Of a stretch of 64,000 bases of DNA, positions 42,274-51,349 are shown piece by piece (positions within the stretch are counted from its first letter, which is position 1; each line of letters begins with the position of its first letter). The stretch comes from Candidatus Heritagella intestinalis (GTDB taxonomy: Bacteria > Bacillota > Clostridia > Oscillospirales > Acutalibacteraceae), in assembly GCA_904420555.1 (NCBI GenBank), contig CAJFVO010000002.1:1-64000 (forward strand). The letters run 5' to 3'. The notes beneath the pieces were generated by a model that was not told the origin of the DNA, did not search any database, and saw only the letters and a program-made list of their open reading frames with translations. Made by a program: the position numbers and the translations under genes.

Positions 42274-43059
42274 ATGATACAAGAGAAAAAAACAGACGAA
42301 GCCCCCCGCACCCGGGGGGAAGATGTAATCGCCGGACGGAACGCTGTCAGTGAGGCCCTGAAGGCCGGACGCACCATCGACAGCCTCTATGTAGCCCGGG
42401 GAAACCGGGGCGGCTCCCTCTCCGTGCTCATTGCCAAGGCCAAAAAGGCCGGAGCCGTTATTAAGGAAGTGGACAGCCGCAAGCTGGACGCTCTTTGCGG
42501 CCACGCCAATCATCAAGGCGTTGTGGCCACTGCCGCCGTCAAGGAGTTCGCCTCCCTGGACGACATCTTTGCTTTGGCTAAGGAGCGGGGAGAAGCGCCC
42601 TTCCTCATTCTCTGCGACGAACTGGAAGACCCCCACAACCTGGGGGCCATTCTCCGCACCGCAGAATGCGCCGGGGCCCACGGAGTGGTTATCCCCAAGC
42701 GCCGCTCTGTAGGGCTCACCTACGCTGTGGGGAAAGCCTCTGCCGGAGCGGTGGAGTATGTGCCCGTTGCCCGGGTAAACAACATGGCCGCCGCCATTGA
42801 CGAGCTGAAAAGCCGGGGTGTGTGGGTCTATACCGCCGACATGAACGGACAGCCTTGGTGCCAGGTGGATTACACCGGCCCGGCGGCCCTGGTGATTGGC
42901 AGCGAAGGTTTTGGCGTCAGCCGCCTGGTGCGGGAAAAATCTGATTTTATCATATCTCTGCCTATGAAGGGAAAGATAAATTCGCTCAACGCCTCCGTGG
43001 CCTGCGGGATTCTCTGCTATGAGATCGCCCGCCAGCGCGGGGAACTCAAGGCCCGGTAA
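42274..43059 (+). CDS. rlmB: TrmH/RlmB-type rRNA 2'-O-methyltransferase
   Basis: A 261-residue SPOUT methyltransferase. The N-terminal substrate-binding domain begins VIAGRNAVSEALKAG and contains HANHQGVVA. The knotted C-terminal domain has the three motifs: DPHNLGAILRTAECAGAHGV, VIGSEGFGVSRLV and ISLPMKGKINSLNASVA. RlmB methylates G2251 of 23S rRNA; the paralogue TrmH/RlmB choice rests on the N-terminal domain. The ATG at 42274 is chosen; TTG at 42271 is an alternative. Confidence 0.92.
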   Translation: MIQEKKTDEAPRTRGEDVIAGRNAVSEALKAGRTIDSLYVARGNRGGSLSVLIAKAKKAGAVIKEVDSRKLDALCGHANHQGVVATAAVKEFASLDDIFALAKERGEAPFLILCDELEDPHNLGAILRTAECAGAHGVVIPKRRSVGLTYAVGKASAGAVEYVPVARVNNMAAAIDELKSRGVWVYTADMNGQPWCQVDYTGPAALVIGSEGFGVSRLVREKSDFIISLPMKGKINSLNASVACGILCYEIARQRGELKAR

Positions 43060-43103
43060 CCAGCGGGCCGGTATTCTTGAAAAAGGGAAGTGTGGACAGC
43101 TTC

Positions 43104-46100
43104 ATGGATGATAAAAAACGTGAAAATGACGAGCTTTTAGAGCAGATCCTGCAGGAGGCCCATTCCCTGCGGGATTCCAGGAAGACTAGGCAACCCACAG
43201 AAAATGCCGCCGGCCAGCCGGCGCCCGTCAAGGAGCCCCAGGCTCCCGCCGCCCCGGCCACGGAGCCTTCCCAGCCGGAAGCGCCCCAGCAGGAGCCGCC
43301 CTCCCGGCAGCCTGCCCGGGAAAGCCGGTGGAAGCGCTTTTTGGGCCGGCGGAAGCGGCGGCAGGAGGAAGAGCCGGACGAAACCGAGGACATCTATTAC
43401 GGGCTGCAGCTCAAGCCCATTGAAGAATATCAACGGGGGTTGGAAGAGCCCGGAGAGCACCCTATAGACGAGAACCATCCTACAGATGAATATTCCTTTC
43501 TCTTTGACAACACGCCGGAATCCGAGCTGGACGAGGAAATTGCCAGCCGCTTCCGGGAACTGCACCGGGAACGCCAGCGCCGGGTGGAGGAGGCTCTGGA
43601 AGCCCAGGGGCTGAACTTCCATCAGGTCGCCACTGAACTGGGCGTCATCCGCCCTCTCCCCAAAAAGACGGGGATTGACCACGGAAAAGAGATTTTTTCT
43701 GTTACTCCCAAGGCAGCGGTACATACGGAAACGCCGGTGGAGACGCCGGCTCCCCTACCGGAACCGCCGAAACCGAAAGGGGCTTCCGAAAAGGCACACC
43801 ATCCCCAAACGGTGGAAGCTGCGGAATCTCAGCCGGAAAAGGCGCCCGCTCCCCAGAAGGCCGCACAGGCTGTGCCGGACGAAACCGCCCCAAAAACGCC
43901 TCCCATCCCTCCCCAGGAGCCCCTGACGGTAGACGCTATTTTAGAGCAGGTTCGCAAAAAGCGGCGGGAACAGGCAGCGGCATCCAACGAAAACGCCGCC
44001 GAACCCGCTCCGGCTGGGGAAATTCTTCCCATCGCGGACTATCTTGCCGCGCAAAAGGCAAATGCAGCATCCCCCGCTAAACCCAAACATATGGCGGAGG
44101 AACCCTCTAAGCATAAAGAGGCTCATACGCAAGTGGAGCCTTCTACCAAGCCCAAGCATATGGTGGAGGAGCCCTCCAAGCATGAAGAGGCCCACGCACA
44201 GGCAGAATCTTCTGCTAAACCCAAACACATGGCGGAGGAGCCTTCCAAGCATGAGGAGGCCCACACACAAGCTGAACCTTCTGCCAAGCCCAAGCCTTTG
44301 GCGGAGGAACCCTCTAAACATGAAGAGACTCACGTTCAGGCGGAATCCCCTGCCAAACCCAAACACATGGCAGAGGAACCCCAAAAACACAAGGAATCCG
44401 CTTCCCGGGAAGAAGCCAAAACTCCCGCCGCGAAAAAGGAATTCCATAGCAGCTGGATTCCCAGCATCCGCAGCCGCGGGGAAAAACATCCGGAAAAACC
44501 GAAAGAACCCGAGGAATCTGTTTCCGCCAACAACCCCTTTGTGGACGAATCCCCCCGGCAGCCTAAAATGCCCCGGGAGGCCCGGGAAGGCCCCTCTTAT
44601 GCCGCCCATTCAAAACCCGTCCATCTCATGGATTTGGACGTGCTGGATTTTGCCCTGCGGGAAGAATCCCGCTGCTACGAAGAGGAGCTCCTCCGGAAAA
44701 GGGAAGCCGAGGCCCAGCGCCGCCGGAAAAGGCATGAAAAGATGAAGCGGAAAAAGGCAGCGCAAAGCGGATTTTCCCTGCGGGGCGATGAGCCGGAAGA
44801 GGAAGCTGCCGAGCCGGCTGCGCCCTCCCAAGAAGAGCTGGAGGATTTCAACGCCCCCTCGGACGCAGCTTCTGTGTCCCACGACCTGCGGGCCAGTATG
44901 CGGGAGCTTACCCTCCGGGTGCTGGTCACCGGCCTGTGTACCGGCCTGTTGGGCCTGTTCGGCTTAATGGGCGAGTTTACCAACCTGTTCCCCTGGCATT
45001 TTTCCGAGGAGACCACCGGCACTGTCTACATGACCCTGAACCTGATTTTCCTGGTAATCTCCATTGGTTTCTGCATGCGCATGATCTGGAGCGGGCTGAA
45101 ATCCCTGTTCCGCTTTAAGGCCAATTCCGACAGCGGCCTGGCTCTCGCAGCCGTAGCCGCTCTCATCCAGGCCATCTGCGCCTGTGTTTTCCCGGAGCAG
45201 ATTATGAGCGGCTCCCTGCACCTGTATTCTGTACTGGCCTCCGGCGGGCTGTTTCTGAATTCCCTGGGCAAGCTGGTGATGATCCGCCGGATCTGGAATA
45301 ACTTCCGCTTTGTGGCTTCCCGGGAGACAAAATTCGCCGTACAGCTCTATGACGACTACAACACTTCCTTAAAGCTGGCCAAAAACTGTGTATTGGGTAC
45401 GCCGGTGATTGCTTATCAGCAAAAGGCCGGGTTCCTGACCCGGTTCCTCCAGCACTCCTATGAGCCGGACCCTCTGGAAACCAACAGCCAGAACCTGGCT
45501 CCCATTGGCCTGATTGCTTCCCTGGCCCTGTGTATTGCCAGCCTGCTCATCTCCCACAGCGCCACCGAGGCGGTTTCCGCCTTTACGGCCTCCGCCTGCA
45601 TCTGCGTGCCCTTTACCGGCCTGTTAGGCGGCAACGTGCTGCTGCGCAAGCTCTCCCAGCTGGGCAAACGCTGCGGCGCCATGGCGGTGGGTTATCCTGC
45701 TGTGGAAAAATTCAGCAACGTCAACGCGGTCATGCTGGACGCCCAGGACCTTTTCCCCAAGGGCACTATTGTCCTCAACGGCATTAAGACCTTCGGCGCC
45801 CAGCGGATTGACGAGGCCATTTTGAAGGCCACCGCCCTGATGTGCGCTGCCGGCGGCCCTCTGGTCAGCGTATTTGACCAAATCATCAAAACCCGCCGGG
45901 AAATCCTTCCCCGGACAGATAAACCCGTCTATGAAGATGGCCGGGGCGTTACCGGCTGGGTCGGCGGGCAAAAAGTGCTTATCGGCAACCGGGATCTCCT
46001 GGCAGCCCATCATATCGACCCGCCCTCCCACGAATTCGAGGATAAATACACGTCCGGCGGGAAGAAAATCGCCTATCTGGCAGTGGGCGGCCAGCTGGTG

Positions 46101-46571
46101 GCCATGTTCCTGCTCACCTATCGCCGGGACATCCATCGGGTCCGGGAGCTGCAGCGCATGGAGGAAAATGGCATCAGCCTGATTGTGCGCACTTGCGACC
46201 CCAATATCACCGCGCCTTTCCTGGCCCACTGCTTCGGCCTGGACCCCCGCTCCATTCAGGTGCTCTCCGCCAACCTGGGCGAGGAATTCGTCCGGGTGAC
46301 CAGCGAACCCTGCGAGCGCACCCCGGCGCTGCTTGCCACCCGGGGCCGCCCGGTTTCCCTGCTGCGGATGCTCTCCGCCTGTGTGCGCACCCGGAGCAAT
46401 CTCAGCCTGGCCACCGCCATGCAGACTGTAGCTGTGGTACTGGGCTTTGTGCTGGTGGCCTTCTTGGGCTGTTATTCCGGCCTGCAGCAGCTTTCCACCC
46501 TTTCCCTGGTGCTCTATGAAGTTTTCTGGTGCTTTGTCATTTTGTTCTTCCCCAGGCTCCATAAGCCCTGA
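43104..46571 (+). CDS. P-type ATPase-like membrane protein without catalytic motifs
   Basis: About 1155 residues. Residues 1-600 are disordered, Pro/Glu/Lys/Ala-rich, with five 23-residue repeats (326-432). Residues 610 onward resemble heavy-metal (P1B) P-type ATPases: transmembrane helices in two groups, a nucleotide-domain-like stretch (GRGVTGWVGGQKVLIGNRDL), and a last helix pair. At the phosphorylation site, DKTGT is replaced by LDAQDLFPKG (Asp879 remains but the K-T-G-T does not), TGD is changed to RTCDPN (1029-1034), and no GDGxND is seen. It is therefore likely a pseudo-pump used as scaffold or sensor. Downstream of rlmB by 44 bases. Starts at TTG 43077 or GTG 43092 are less well placed. 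Confidence 0.7.
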   Translation: MDDKKRENDELLEQILQEAHSLRDSRKTRQPTENAAGQPAPVKEPQAPAAPATEPSQPEAPQQEPPSRQPARESRWKRFLGRRKRRQEEEPDETEDIYYGLQLKPIEEYQRGLEEPGEHPIDENHPTDEYSFLFDNTPESELDEEIASRFRELHRERQRRVEEALEAQGLNFHQVATELGVIRPLPKKTGIDHGKEIFSVTPKAAVHTETPVETPAPLPEPPKPKGASEKAHHPQTVEAAESQPEKAPAPQKAAQAVPDETAPKTPPIPPQEPLTVDAILEQVRKKRREQAAASNENAAEPAPAGEILPIADYLAAQKANAASPAKPKHMAEEPSKHKEAHTQVEPSTKPKHMVEEPSKHEEAHAQAESSAKPKHMAEEPSKHEEAHTQAEPSAKPKPLAEEPSKHEETHVQAESPAKPKHMAEEPQKHKESASREEAKTPAAKKEFHSSWIPSIRSRGEKHPEKPKEPEESVSANNPFVDESPRQPKMPREAREGPSYAAHSKPVHLMDLDVLDFALREESRCYEEELLRKREAEAQRRRKRHEKMKRKKAAQSGFSLRGDEPEEEAAEPAAPSQEELEDFNAPSDAASVSHDLRASMRELTLRVLVTGLCTGLLGLFGLMGEFTNLFPWHFSEETTGTVYMTLNLIFLVISIGFCMRMIWSGLKSLFRFKANSDSGLALAAVAALIQAICACVFPEQIMSGSLHLYSVLASGGLFLNSLGKLVMIRRIWNNFRFVASRETKFAVQLYDDYNTSLKLAKNCVLGTPVIAYQQKAGFLTRFLQHSYEPDPLETNSQNLAPIGLIASLALCIASLLISHSATEAVSAFTASACICVPFTGLLGGNVLLRKLSQLGKRCGAMAVGYPAVEKFSNVNAVMLDAQDLFPKGTIVLNGIKTFGAQRIDEAILKATALMCAAGGPLVSVFDQIIKTRREILPRTDKPVYEDGRGVTGWVGGQKVLIGNRDLLAAHHIDPPSHEFEDKYTSGGKKIAYLAVGGQLVAMFLLTYRRDIHRVRELQRMEENGISLIVRTCDPNITAPFLAHCFGLDPRSIQVLSANLGEEFVRVTSEPCERTPALLATRGRPVSLLRMLSACVRTRSNLSLATAMQTVAVVLGFVLVAFLGCYSGLQQLSTLSLVLYEVFWCFVILFFPRLHKP
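44079..44399 (+). repeat. Five 69-bp coding repeats in the P-type-ATPase-like gene
   Basis: Five consecutive 69-base units encode KPKHMAEEPSKHxEAHxQxE-type 23-residue repeats, the last one cut short after 15 residues. DNA copies differ at many third positions, so they are not freshly expanded. They lie in the disordered cytoplasmic N-terminus. Confidence 0.85.
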
Positions 46572-46592
46572 CCATACGATTCTTCCTACGAT

Positions 46593-46624
46593 AAGGAGGT
46601 TCCCTCGGGAGCCTCCTTTTTTGC
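46593..46624 (+). terminator. Terminator after the P-type-ATPase-like gene
   Basis: AGGAGGTTCCC/GGGAGCCTCCT hairpin with short loop and a run of six T residues. The remaining gap to 46739 is AT-rich without a feature. Confidence 0.8.
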
Positions 46625-46739
46625 GCCCTTTTCCCCCTGCTTTCGGCAATTCCCTTGAATTTTTAAAATTTTTCTCCGTCAATTCTTCCAATAAGAAGAA
46701 TTTTTATTTATTTATATTGGCAAAAACCCAAATTGGCGG

Positions 46740-46768
46740 TTGTATTATCTGTAGAAGTGCGATATAAT
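46740..46768 (+). promoter_or_regulatory. Sigma-A promoter of the EF-G-like gene
   Basis: TTGTAT (46740-46745), 17-base spacer, perfect TATAAT (46763-46768). It predicts an untranslated leader of about 150 bases, in which I see no known riboswitch. Confidence 0.7.
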
Positions 46769-46927
46769 TATCAAGAAATTCGCAGTTTGAATTGTAACTT
46801 TTTAACGGCATTTTTGATATAGGATGATGACGGGGAGTGTTACAACCAGCGGGTTTCCATAAAAGGGAAAATCCCTTGTCGTTCCGCAGACAGAATGCGG
46901 ATAATATGGAAGGAGTGTTCTGGCAAT

Positions 46928-49000
46928 ATGAAAACTTATCATGCAGGGAATATCATCAACCTGGCCTTGGCCGGCCACAGCGGCGCCGGCAAGACCTCTC
47001 TGGCAGAAGCCATGCTGTATCTGGCCGGTGCTTCTGACCGGCGGGGCAAAATCGGAGACGGCAACACGGTGTGCGACTATGACCCCGAAGAGATCCGCCG
47101 CAAGTCCTCCGTATCCGCCGCTGTGGCTCCTTTTGAGTGGAAGAACCACAAGATCAACCTCCTTGACGCTCCCGGCCTTTTTGATTTTGAAAGCGGCCTG
47201 TGCGAGGCGGTGCGGGCTGCGGATACCATTCTCATTGCAGTGTCCGGCAAGTCCGGCGTTTCTGTAGGCACGGAAAAAGCCTTTGCCGCCGCCCAGAAGC
47301 GCGGCCTGGCCAAGATGATTTTCGTCAACGGCCTCTGTGATGAAAGCGCCCGGTTCTATCGGGTATTTGAAGACCTGAAAGCCAGCTTCGGCCCCTCGGT
47401 GTGCCCGGTAGTGGTCCCCTATATTGTGGACGGGCAGGCCAATATTTACATCAATATTCTGGAATACAAGGCCTATGATTATTCCGGCGGCAAGCCGGTA
47501 GTGGTTCCCATGCCCGACATGGGCGACCGTCTGGAAGGCCTGCGCACCGCCGTTTATGAGGCTGTGGCCGAAACCAGCGACGAAATGTTTGAGAAATACT
47601 TCTCCGGCGAGCCCTTTACCCCGGAAGAGGTAATTGTAGGCGTCAGCAAGGGCGTTAAGAGCGGCACCATTACCCCGGTGTTCTGCGGCGACGCTATGCT
47701 CATGCGCGGCATGGAGCAGTTTATGGACGGCCTCACCTGGCTGGCTCCCAAAGCAGACGAAAAGGCTGCGGAGCTGGCTGTGGACGTGGACGGCAACCCG
47801 GTGGAGCTCACCGTCAACGAGGACGCCGCCACGGCTGCTATCGTCTTTAAGACGGTAGCCGACCCCTTTATCGGCCGCCTGTCCTATGTAAAAGTAATTT
47901 CCGGCAAAATCTCTTCCGATACCCCTCTGGTCAACATGCGCACCGGCAACACTGAGCGCATCGGCAAGACCGTGATGCTCTGCGGCAAAAAGCAGGAAGA
48001 TGTGCCTTACATCCCCGCCGGCGATATTGGCGCTATCCCCAAGCTGGCCAACACCCTCACCGGCGATACTCTCTGCTCTCCTGCCCGCAAGGTCACGCTG
48101 GAAGGCATCGACTATCCCAACGCCACCCTTTCTATGGCTATCCTGCCCAAGAACAAGGGCGACGAGGACAAGGTAGCTCAGGGTATCTTCCGGCTCATGG
48201 AAGAAGACCCCTCCATTAAATTTGTCAACAACACCGAAACCCATCAGATGGTGGTTTCCGGTTTGGGCGAACAGCATCTGGATGTGCTGGTGGCCCGTTT
48301 AAAGAGCAAGTTCGGCGTGGACGTCACCCTGGAAGAGCCTCGGGTGGCCTATCGCGAGACCATCCGCAAAAAGGTGCAGGTACAGGGCCGCCACAAGAAG
48401 CAGACCGGCGGTCACGGCCAGTTCGGCGATGTGTGGATCGAGTTTGAGCCCTGCGACAGCGAGGGCTTGGAGTTCGGTGAGCGCGTGGTCGGCGGCGCCG
48501 TTCCCAAGGGCTTCTTCCCGGCAGTTGAGAAGGGCCTGCGGGAGTGCATCGCCAAGGGCCCCCTGGCCGGTTACCCGGTTGTGGGCCTGAAAGCTACCCT
48601 GTATGACGGCTCCTACCATCCGGTGGACTCCTCGGAAATGTCCTTTAAGATGGCAGCTGCCCTGGCCTACAAGGCCGGTATGCCCCAGGCCAGCCCCGTG
48701 CTGTTGGAGCCCATCGGCTCTCTGAAGGCCACGGTGCCGGACGCCAACATGGGCGATATTATGGGCGAGGTCAACAAGCGCCGGGGCCGCGTGCTGGGCA
48801 TGGAGCCTGCCGGCAATGGGATGCAGACCGTCCAGGCCGATGTCCCCATGGCGGAAATGCACGATTTCTCCACCTACGTCCGCCAGGTAACTCAGGGCCG
48901 CGGCAGCTTCACCTTTGAATTTGCCCGGTATGAGGAAGCCCCTGCTCAGGTGGCCGCCAAGGTCATTGAAGAGGCCAAAGCCTCCGGCCGTGTAGAATAA
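46928..49000 (+). CDS. EF-G-like translational GTPase
   Basis: A 690-residue five-domain GTPase of the EF-G type. G1 is GHSGAGKTSL and G3 is DAPGLFDF. The G4 motif, NKxD in canonical EF-G, reads FVNGLCDE, with the Lys missing. Domain IV has the YRETI and GRHKKQTGGHGQFGDVW blocks, and domain V has PVLLEPIGSLKATVPD. It is one of the second EF-G-like paralogues common in Firmicutes, with a possible role in ribosome recycling, hibernation or back-translocation rather than standard elongation. The AAGGAG site fixes the start at 46928. Confidence 0.85.
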   Translation: MKTYHAGNIINLALAGHSGAGKTSLAEAMLYLAGASDRRGKIGDGNTVCDYDPEEIRRKSSVSAAVAPFEWKNHKINLLDAPGLFDFESGLCEAVRAADTILIAVSGKSGVSVGTEKAFAAAQKRGLAKMIFVNGLCDESARFYRVFEDLKASFGPSVCPVVVPYIVDGQANIYINILEYKAYDYSGGKPVVVPMPDMGDRLEGLRTAVYEAVAETSDEMFEKYFSGEPFTPEEVIVGVSKGVKSGTITPVFCGDAMLMRGMEQFMDGLTWLAPKADEKAAELAVDVDGNPVELTVNEDAATAAIVFKTVADPFIGRLSYVKVISGKISSDTPLVNMRTGNTERIGKTVMLCGKKQEDVPYIPAGDIGAIPKLANTLTGDTLCSPARKVTLEGIDYPNATLSMAILPKNKGDEDKVAQGIFRLMEEDPSIKFVNNTETHQMVVSGLGEQHLDVLVARLKSKFGVDVTLEEPRVAYRETIRKKVQVQGRHKKQTGGHGQFGDVWIEFEPCDSEGLEFGERVVGGAVPKGFFPAVEKGLRECIAKGPLAGYPVVGLKATLYDGSYHPVDSSEMSFKMAAALAYKAGMPQASPVLLEPIGSLKATVPDANMGDIMGEVNKRRGRVLGMEPAGNGMQTVQADVPMAEMHDFSTYVRQVTQGRGSFTFEFARYEEAPAQVAAKVIEEAKASGRVE

Positions 49001-49038
49001 CTCGAATACAACGCTCTTTCATTTTCCTTATAAAACCA

Positions 49039-49085
49039 ACAGCGGGAAGCCTGGAGTATTCCAAGGCTTCCCGCTGTTGATTTTT
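49039..49085. terminator. Bidirectional terminator between EF-G-like gene and hflX
   Basis: A 14-bp stem AACAGCGGGAAGCC/GGCTTCCCGCTGTT with a loop of about 14 bases, followed on the plus strand by GATTTTTA. Confidence 0.78.
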
Positions 49086-49100
49086 ATGCGATTCCCTTTT

Positions 49101-50384
49101 TCAGGGTTTTTCCAAATCTGCTTCCGGCAGGCAGTAGGGTTCTATCAGGGAGAACATTTCCGGCGGCACGCTGGCAGTAAGCCGCAGCCCTTCCGCAGTA
49201 TACTCTTCCTCCAAAACCTCCCCTTCCCGGCGAATGCGGGCAGCCAGGCCCGCCTGGGCGAAGGGCAGGAGCAGCTCTACCCGGCGCATCCGCACCGGCA
49301 GGGCCTCTTCAATGGCCTGTAACAGGGCGTCAATGCCTTCCCCATATCGGGCGCTGATACGCACACTGTTCCCCACCGCAGGCAAATCCAGCAAAGCTGG
49401 AGCCAAGTCGCACTTATTCAGCACGGGGATGACGGGGCGGTCCCCACAGCCCAACTCCGCCAGCAGGCTCTGGGTGACCTCCAGATGCACCCGGGCCTCC
49501 GGGCTGGAAGCGTCACAGACATTCAAAATAATATCCGCTTCCGCCGCCTGTTCCAGGGTGGAGTGGAAGGCCTGCACCAACTGGTGAGGCAGCCGGCGCA
49601 CCAGGCCCACGGTGTCGATAAGCATGACGGTTTTCCCGCCAGGGAGCTTTAAGGCCCGGGCAGTGGGGTCCAACGTGGCGAAGAGCTTATCTTCCGCCAA
49701 AACCCCCGCTTGGGTCAGCCGGTTCATCAGGGTACTCTTTCCGGCGTTGGTATAGCCCACCAGGGCCACGGTAATGACCCCATCCTTTTTCCGGCGCCGT
49801 CTGGCCTGCTCCCGGCGCTTTTCCACTTGGCGAAGCTGCTCTTGCAAAGAGGAAATCCGCCTGCGGATGTGCCGGCGGTCGGTTTCCAGCTTGGTTTCAC
49901 CGGGCCCCCGGGTGCCGATACCGCCGCCCAGCCGGGAAAGGGCCGTGCCTCTGCCATAGAGCCGGGGCAAAAGATATTTCAACTGGGCAAGCTCTACCTG
50001 CAGTTTACCCTCGCTGCTCTGGGCCCGCTGGGCAAAAATATCCAAAATCAACATGGTGCGGTCTACCACCCGGAGCTGGCTCTTGTCCTCAATGTTCCGA
50101 ATCTGGGTAGGGCTCAGCTCCCGGTCAAACACCAACAGGTCGATTTCCTGCACCTGGCAGGTTTCCAAAATCTCTTCCAGCAAGCCCGACCCCACACAAT
50201 AGGCCGCATCTGGGGCGGGACGTTTCTGCATGGCCGACGCCACCGGTTCCGCTCCGGCGCTGCGCACCAGCTCATACAGCTCTTCCAAAGAAGCCTGGGC
50301 GTCGAACTCCCCGGTATCCAGGGAGACCAAAAACGCCCGCTGGGGCTGCTCTTCCTGCAAAATCTGATTTTCCTGTTCCCGCAT
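49101..50384 (-). CDS. hflX: GTPase HflX, ribosome-splitting factor
   Basis: A 427-residue Obg-HflX GTPase. The N-terminal HflX domain leads into the glycine-rich linker GGGIGTRGPGETKLETDRR. The G domain has GYTNAGKSTL (G1), DTVGLVRRLPHQLVQAF (G3 region) and LNKCD (G4). HflX dissociates stalled 70S ribosomes under stress. The hypothetical gene downstream in the order of transcription is not connected; upstream on the same strand is the 262-aa anchored protein, 31 bases away, so they are probably cotranscribed. Confidence 0.95.
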   Translation of the reverse strand: MREQENQILQEEQPQRAFLVSLDTGEFDAQASLEELYELVRSAGAEPVASAMQKRPAPDAAYCVGSGLLEEILETCQVQEIDLLVFDRELSPTQIRNIEDKSQLRVVDRTMLILDIFAQRAQSSEGKLQVELAQLKYLLPRLYGRGTALSRLGGGIGTRGPGETKLETDRRHIRRRISSLQEQLRQVEKRREQARRRRKKDGVITVALVGYTNAGKSTLMNRLTQAGVLAEDKLFATLDPTARALKLPGGKTVMLIDTVGLVRRLPHQLVQAFHSTLEQAAEADIILNVCDASSPEARVHLEVTQSLLAELGCGDRPVIPVLNKCDLAPALLDLPAVGNSVRISARYGEGIDALLQAIEEALPVRMRRVELLLPFAQAGLAARIRREGEVLEEEYTAEGLRLTASVPPEMFSLIEPYCLPEADLEKP

Positions 50385-50415
50385 TTCACCAATCCTTTCC
50401 TCTGGGCGGTTCTCC

Positions 50416-51204
50416 TCACGCCTCTATATTCACCACTGCTAACAGGGTTTCCGTCAAAGTCCCCTCTAATACGCCGCTGCGGTAGAGGAGGAAGCTCTCT
50501 TCTGTACAGTCTCCCGGGGTATAGGGCGCTTGGGCAACCCCTTGGTCTGAAACCGTCACCGTCTGCACCTGGGGCAGCGCTTCCTCCAAACTCATCCGGG
50601 TCTCCACCGGCGGGGCCGGAGAAGCAGAGGGGCTGGGCGCGGTACTGGAACCCTCTTCCGGCAGGCTGGAAGCCGCCTCCCGCCGGACCAGCAGGTCGGT
50701 TTCCCCAAAGCGGTCCCGCAAATCCAGCAGCACATTGCTCTCCCCTTTGACCGCCTTCCCCTCTTCCGAGAACAGGGAGAATACCGCTTCCCGATTTTCC
50801 CGGAAAAGGCCCAGCCGGGCAAATACCCCTTCGATAGGCTCGGCCTCCTCCGGCAGGCTGACCACTGCTTGTCCCTTTTCCATACGGTAAGGCATCTGCC
50901 CATCGGCAGCATAGCAAATCAGGCTCCATTCCTGCCACCGGTCATTAGCTCCCGGCCCGGCAGCCGTCACCACAAAGGTTTCCTCTTCGCTGTTATTATA
51001 GGTAAATCCGGTGGCATAGAGCTCCCCTTCCTCCGCACCGGCCAAATCCCGGGCTTTTTCCAGGGCCTCTTGTCCAAAGGGCTCCTCTGTATAAGGAATG
51101 TTATAATTGCTCCGCATCAGTCCTACCACCACAAATATGCCTACCACAATCACCGCGATGAGTATGACCTGCCACGCTTTTACCGGCTTACGCCGAAACT
51201 TCAT
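50416..51204 (-). CDS. Membrane-anchored protein of unknown function, 262 aa
   Basis: A short basic N-terminus (MKFRRKPVKAW), one transmembrane helix (residues 12-29) and an extracytoplasmic remainder. The first part (about 40-175) is alpha/beta with ATGFTYNNSEEETFVVTAAG; a Ser/Pro-rich linker (EGSSTAPSPSASPAPPVE) precedes a C-terminal segment that ends GTLTETLLAVVNIE. No catalytic motif seen and family not recognised. The ATG at 51204 has GGAAAGGATGG upstream. It lies immediately upstream of hflX in the direction of transcription. Confidence 0.75.
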   Translation of the reverse strand: MKFRRKPVKAWQVILIAVIVVGIFVVVGLMRSNYNIPYTEEPFGQEALEKARDLAGAEEGELYATGFTYNNSEEETFVVTAAGPGANDRWQEWSLICYAADGQMPYRMEKGQAVVSLPEEAEPIEGVFARLGLFRENREAVFSLFSEEGKAVKGESNVLLDLRDRFGETDLLVRREAASSLPEEGSSTAPSPSASPAPPVETRMSLEEALPQVQTVTVSDQGVAQAPYTPGDCTEESFLLYRSGVLEGTLTETLLAVVNIEA

Positions 51205-51297
51205 GCACTTCCATCCTTTCCGGCCACCGGCCCTTGATTCTGTCATTATAGCACATCTCTTCCGGAAATGAAAACCCAGAAACCATGGCCTGGGGTG

Positions 51298-51336
51298 CAA
51301 AAACCGGGCGCAAAAGCCGCTGCTTCCACGCCCGGT
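51298..51336 (-). terminator. Terminator after proC
   Basis: ACCGGGCG/CGCCCGGT arms (51303-51310 and 51329-51336), followed by UUUUU on the minus strand, just after the proC stop codon. Confidence 0.75.
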
Positions 51337-51349
51337 ATCTTTCTGTGTC

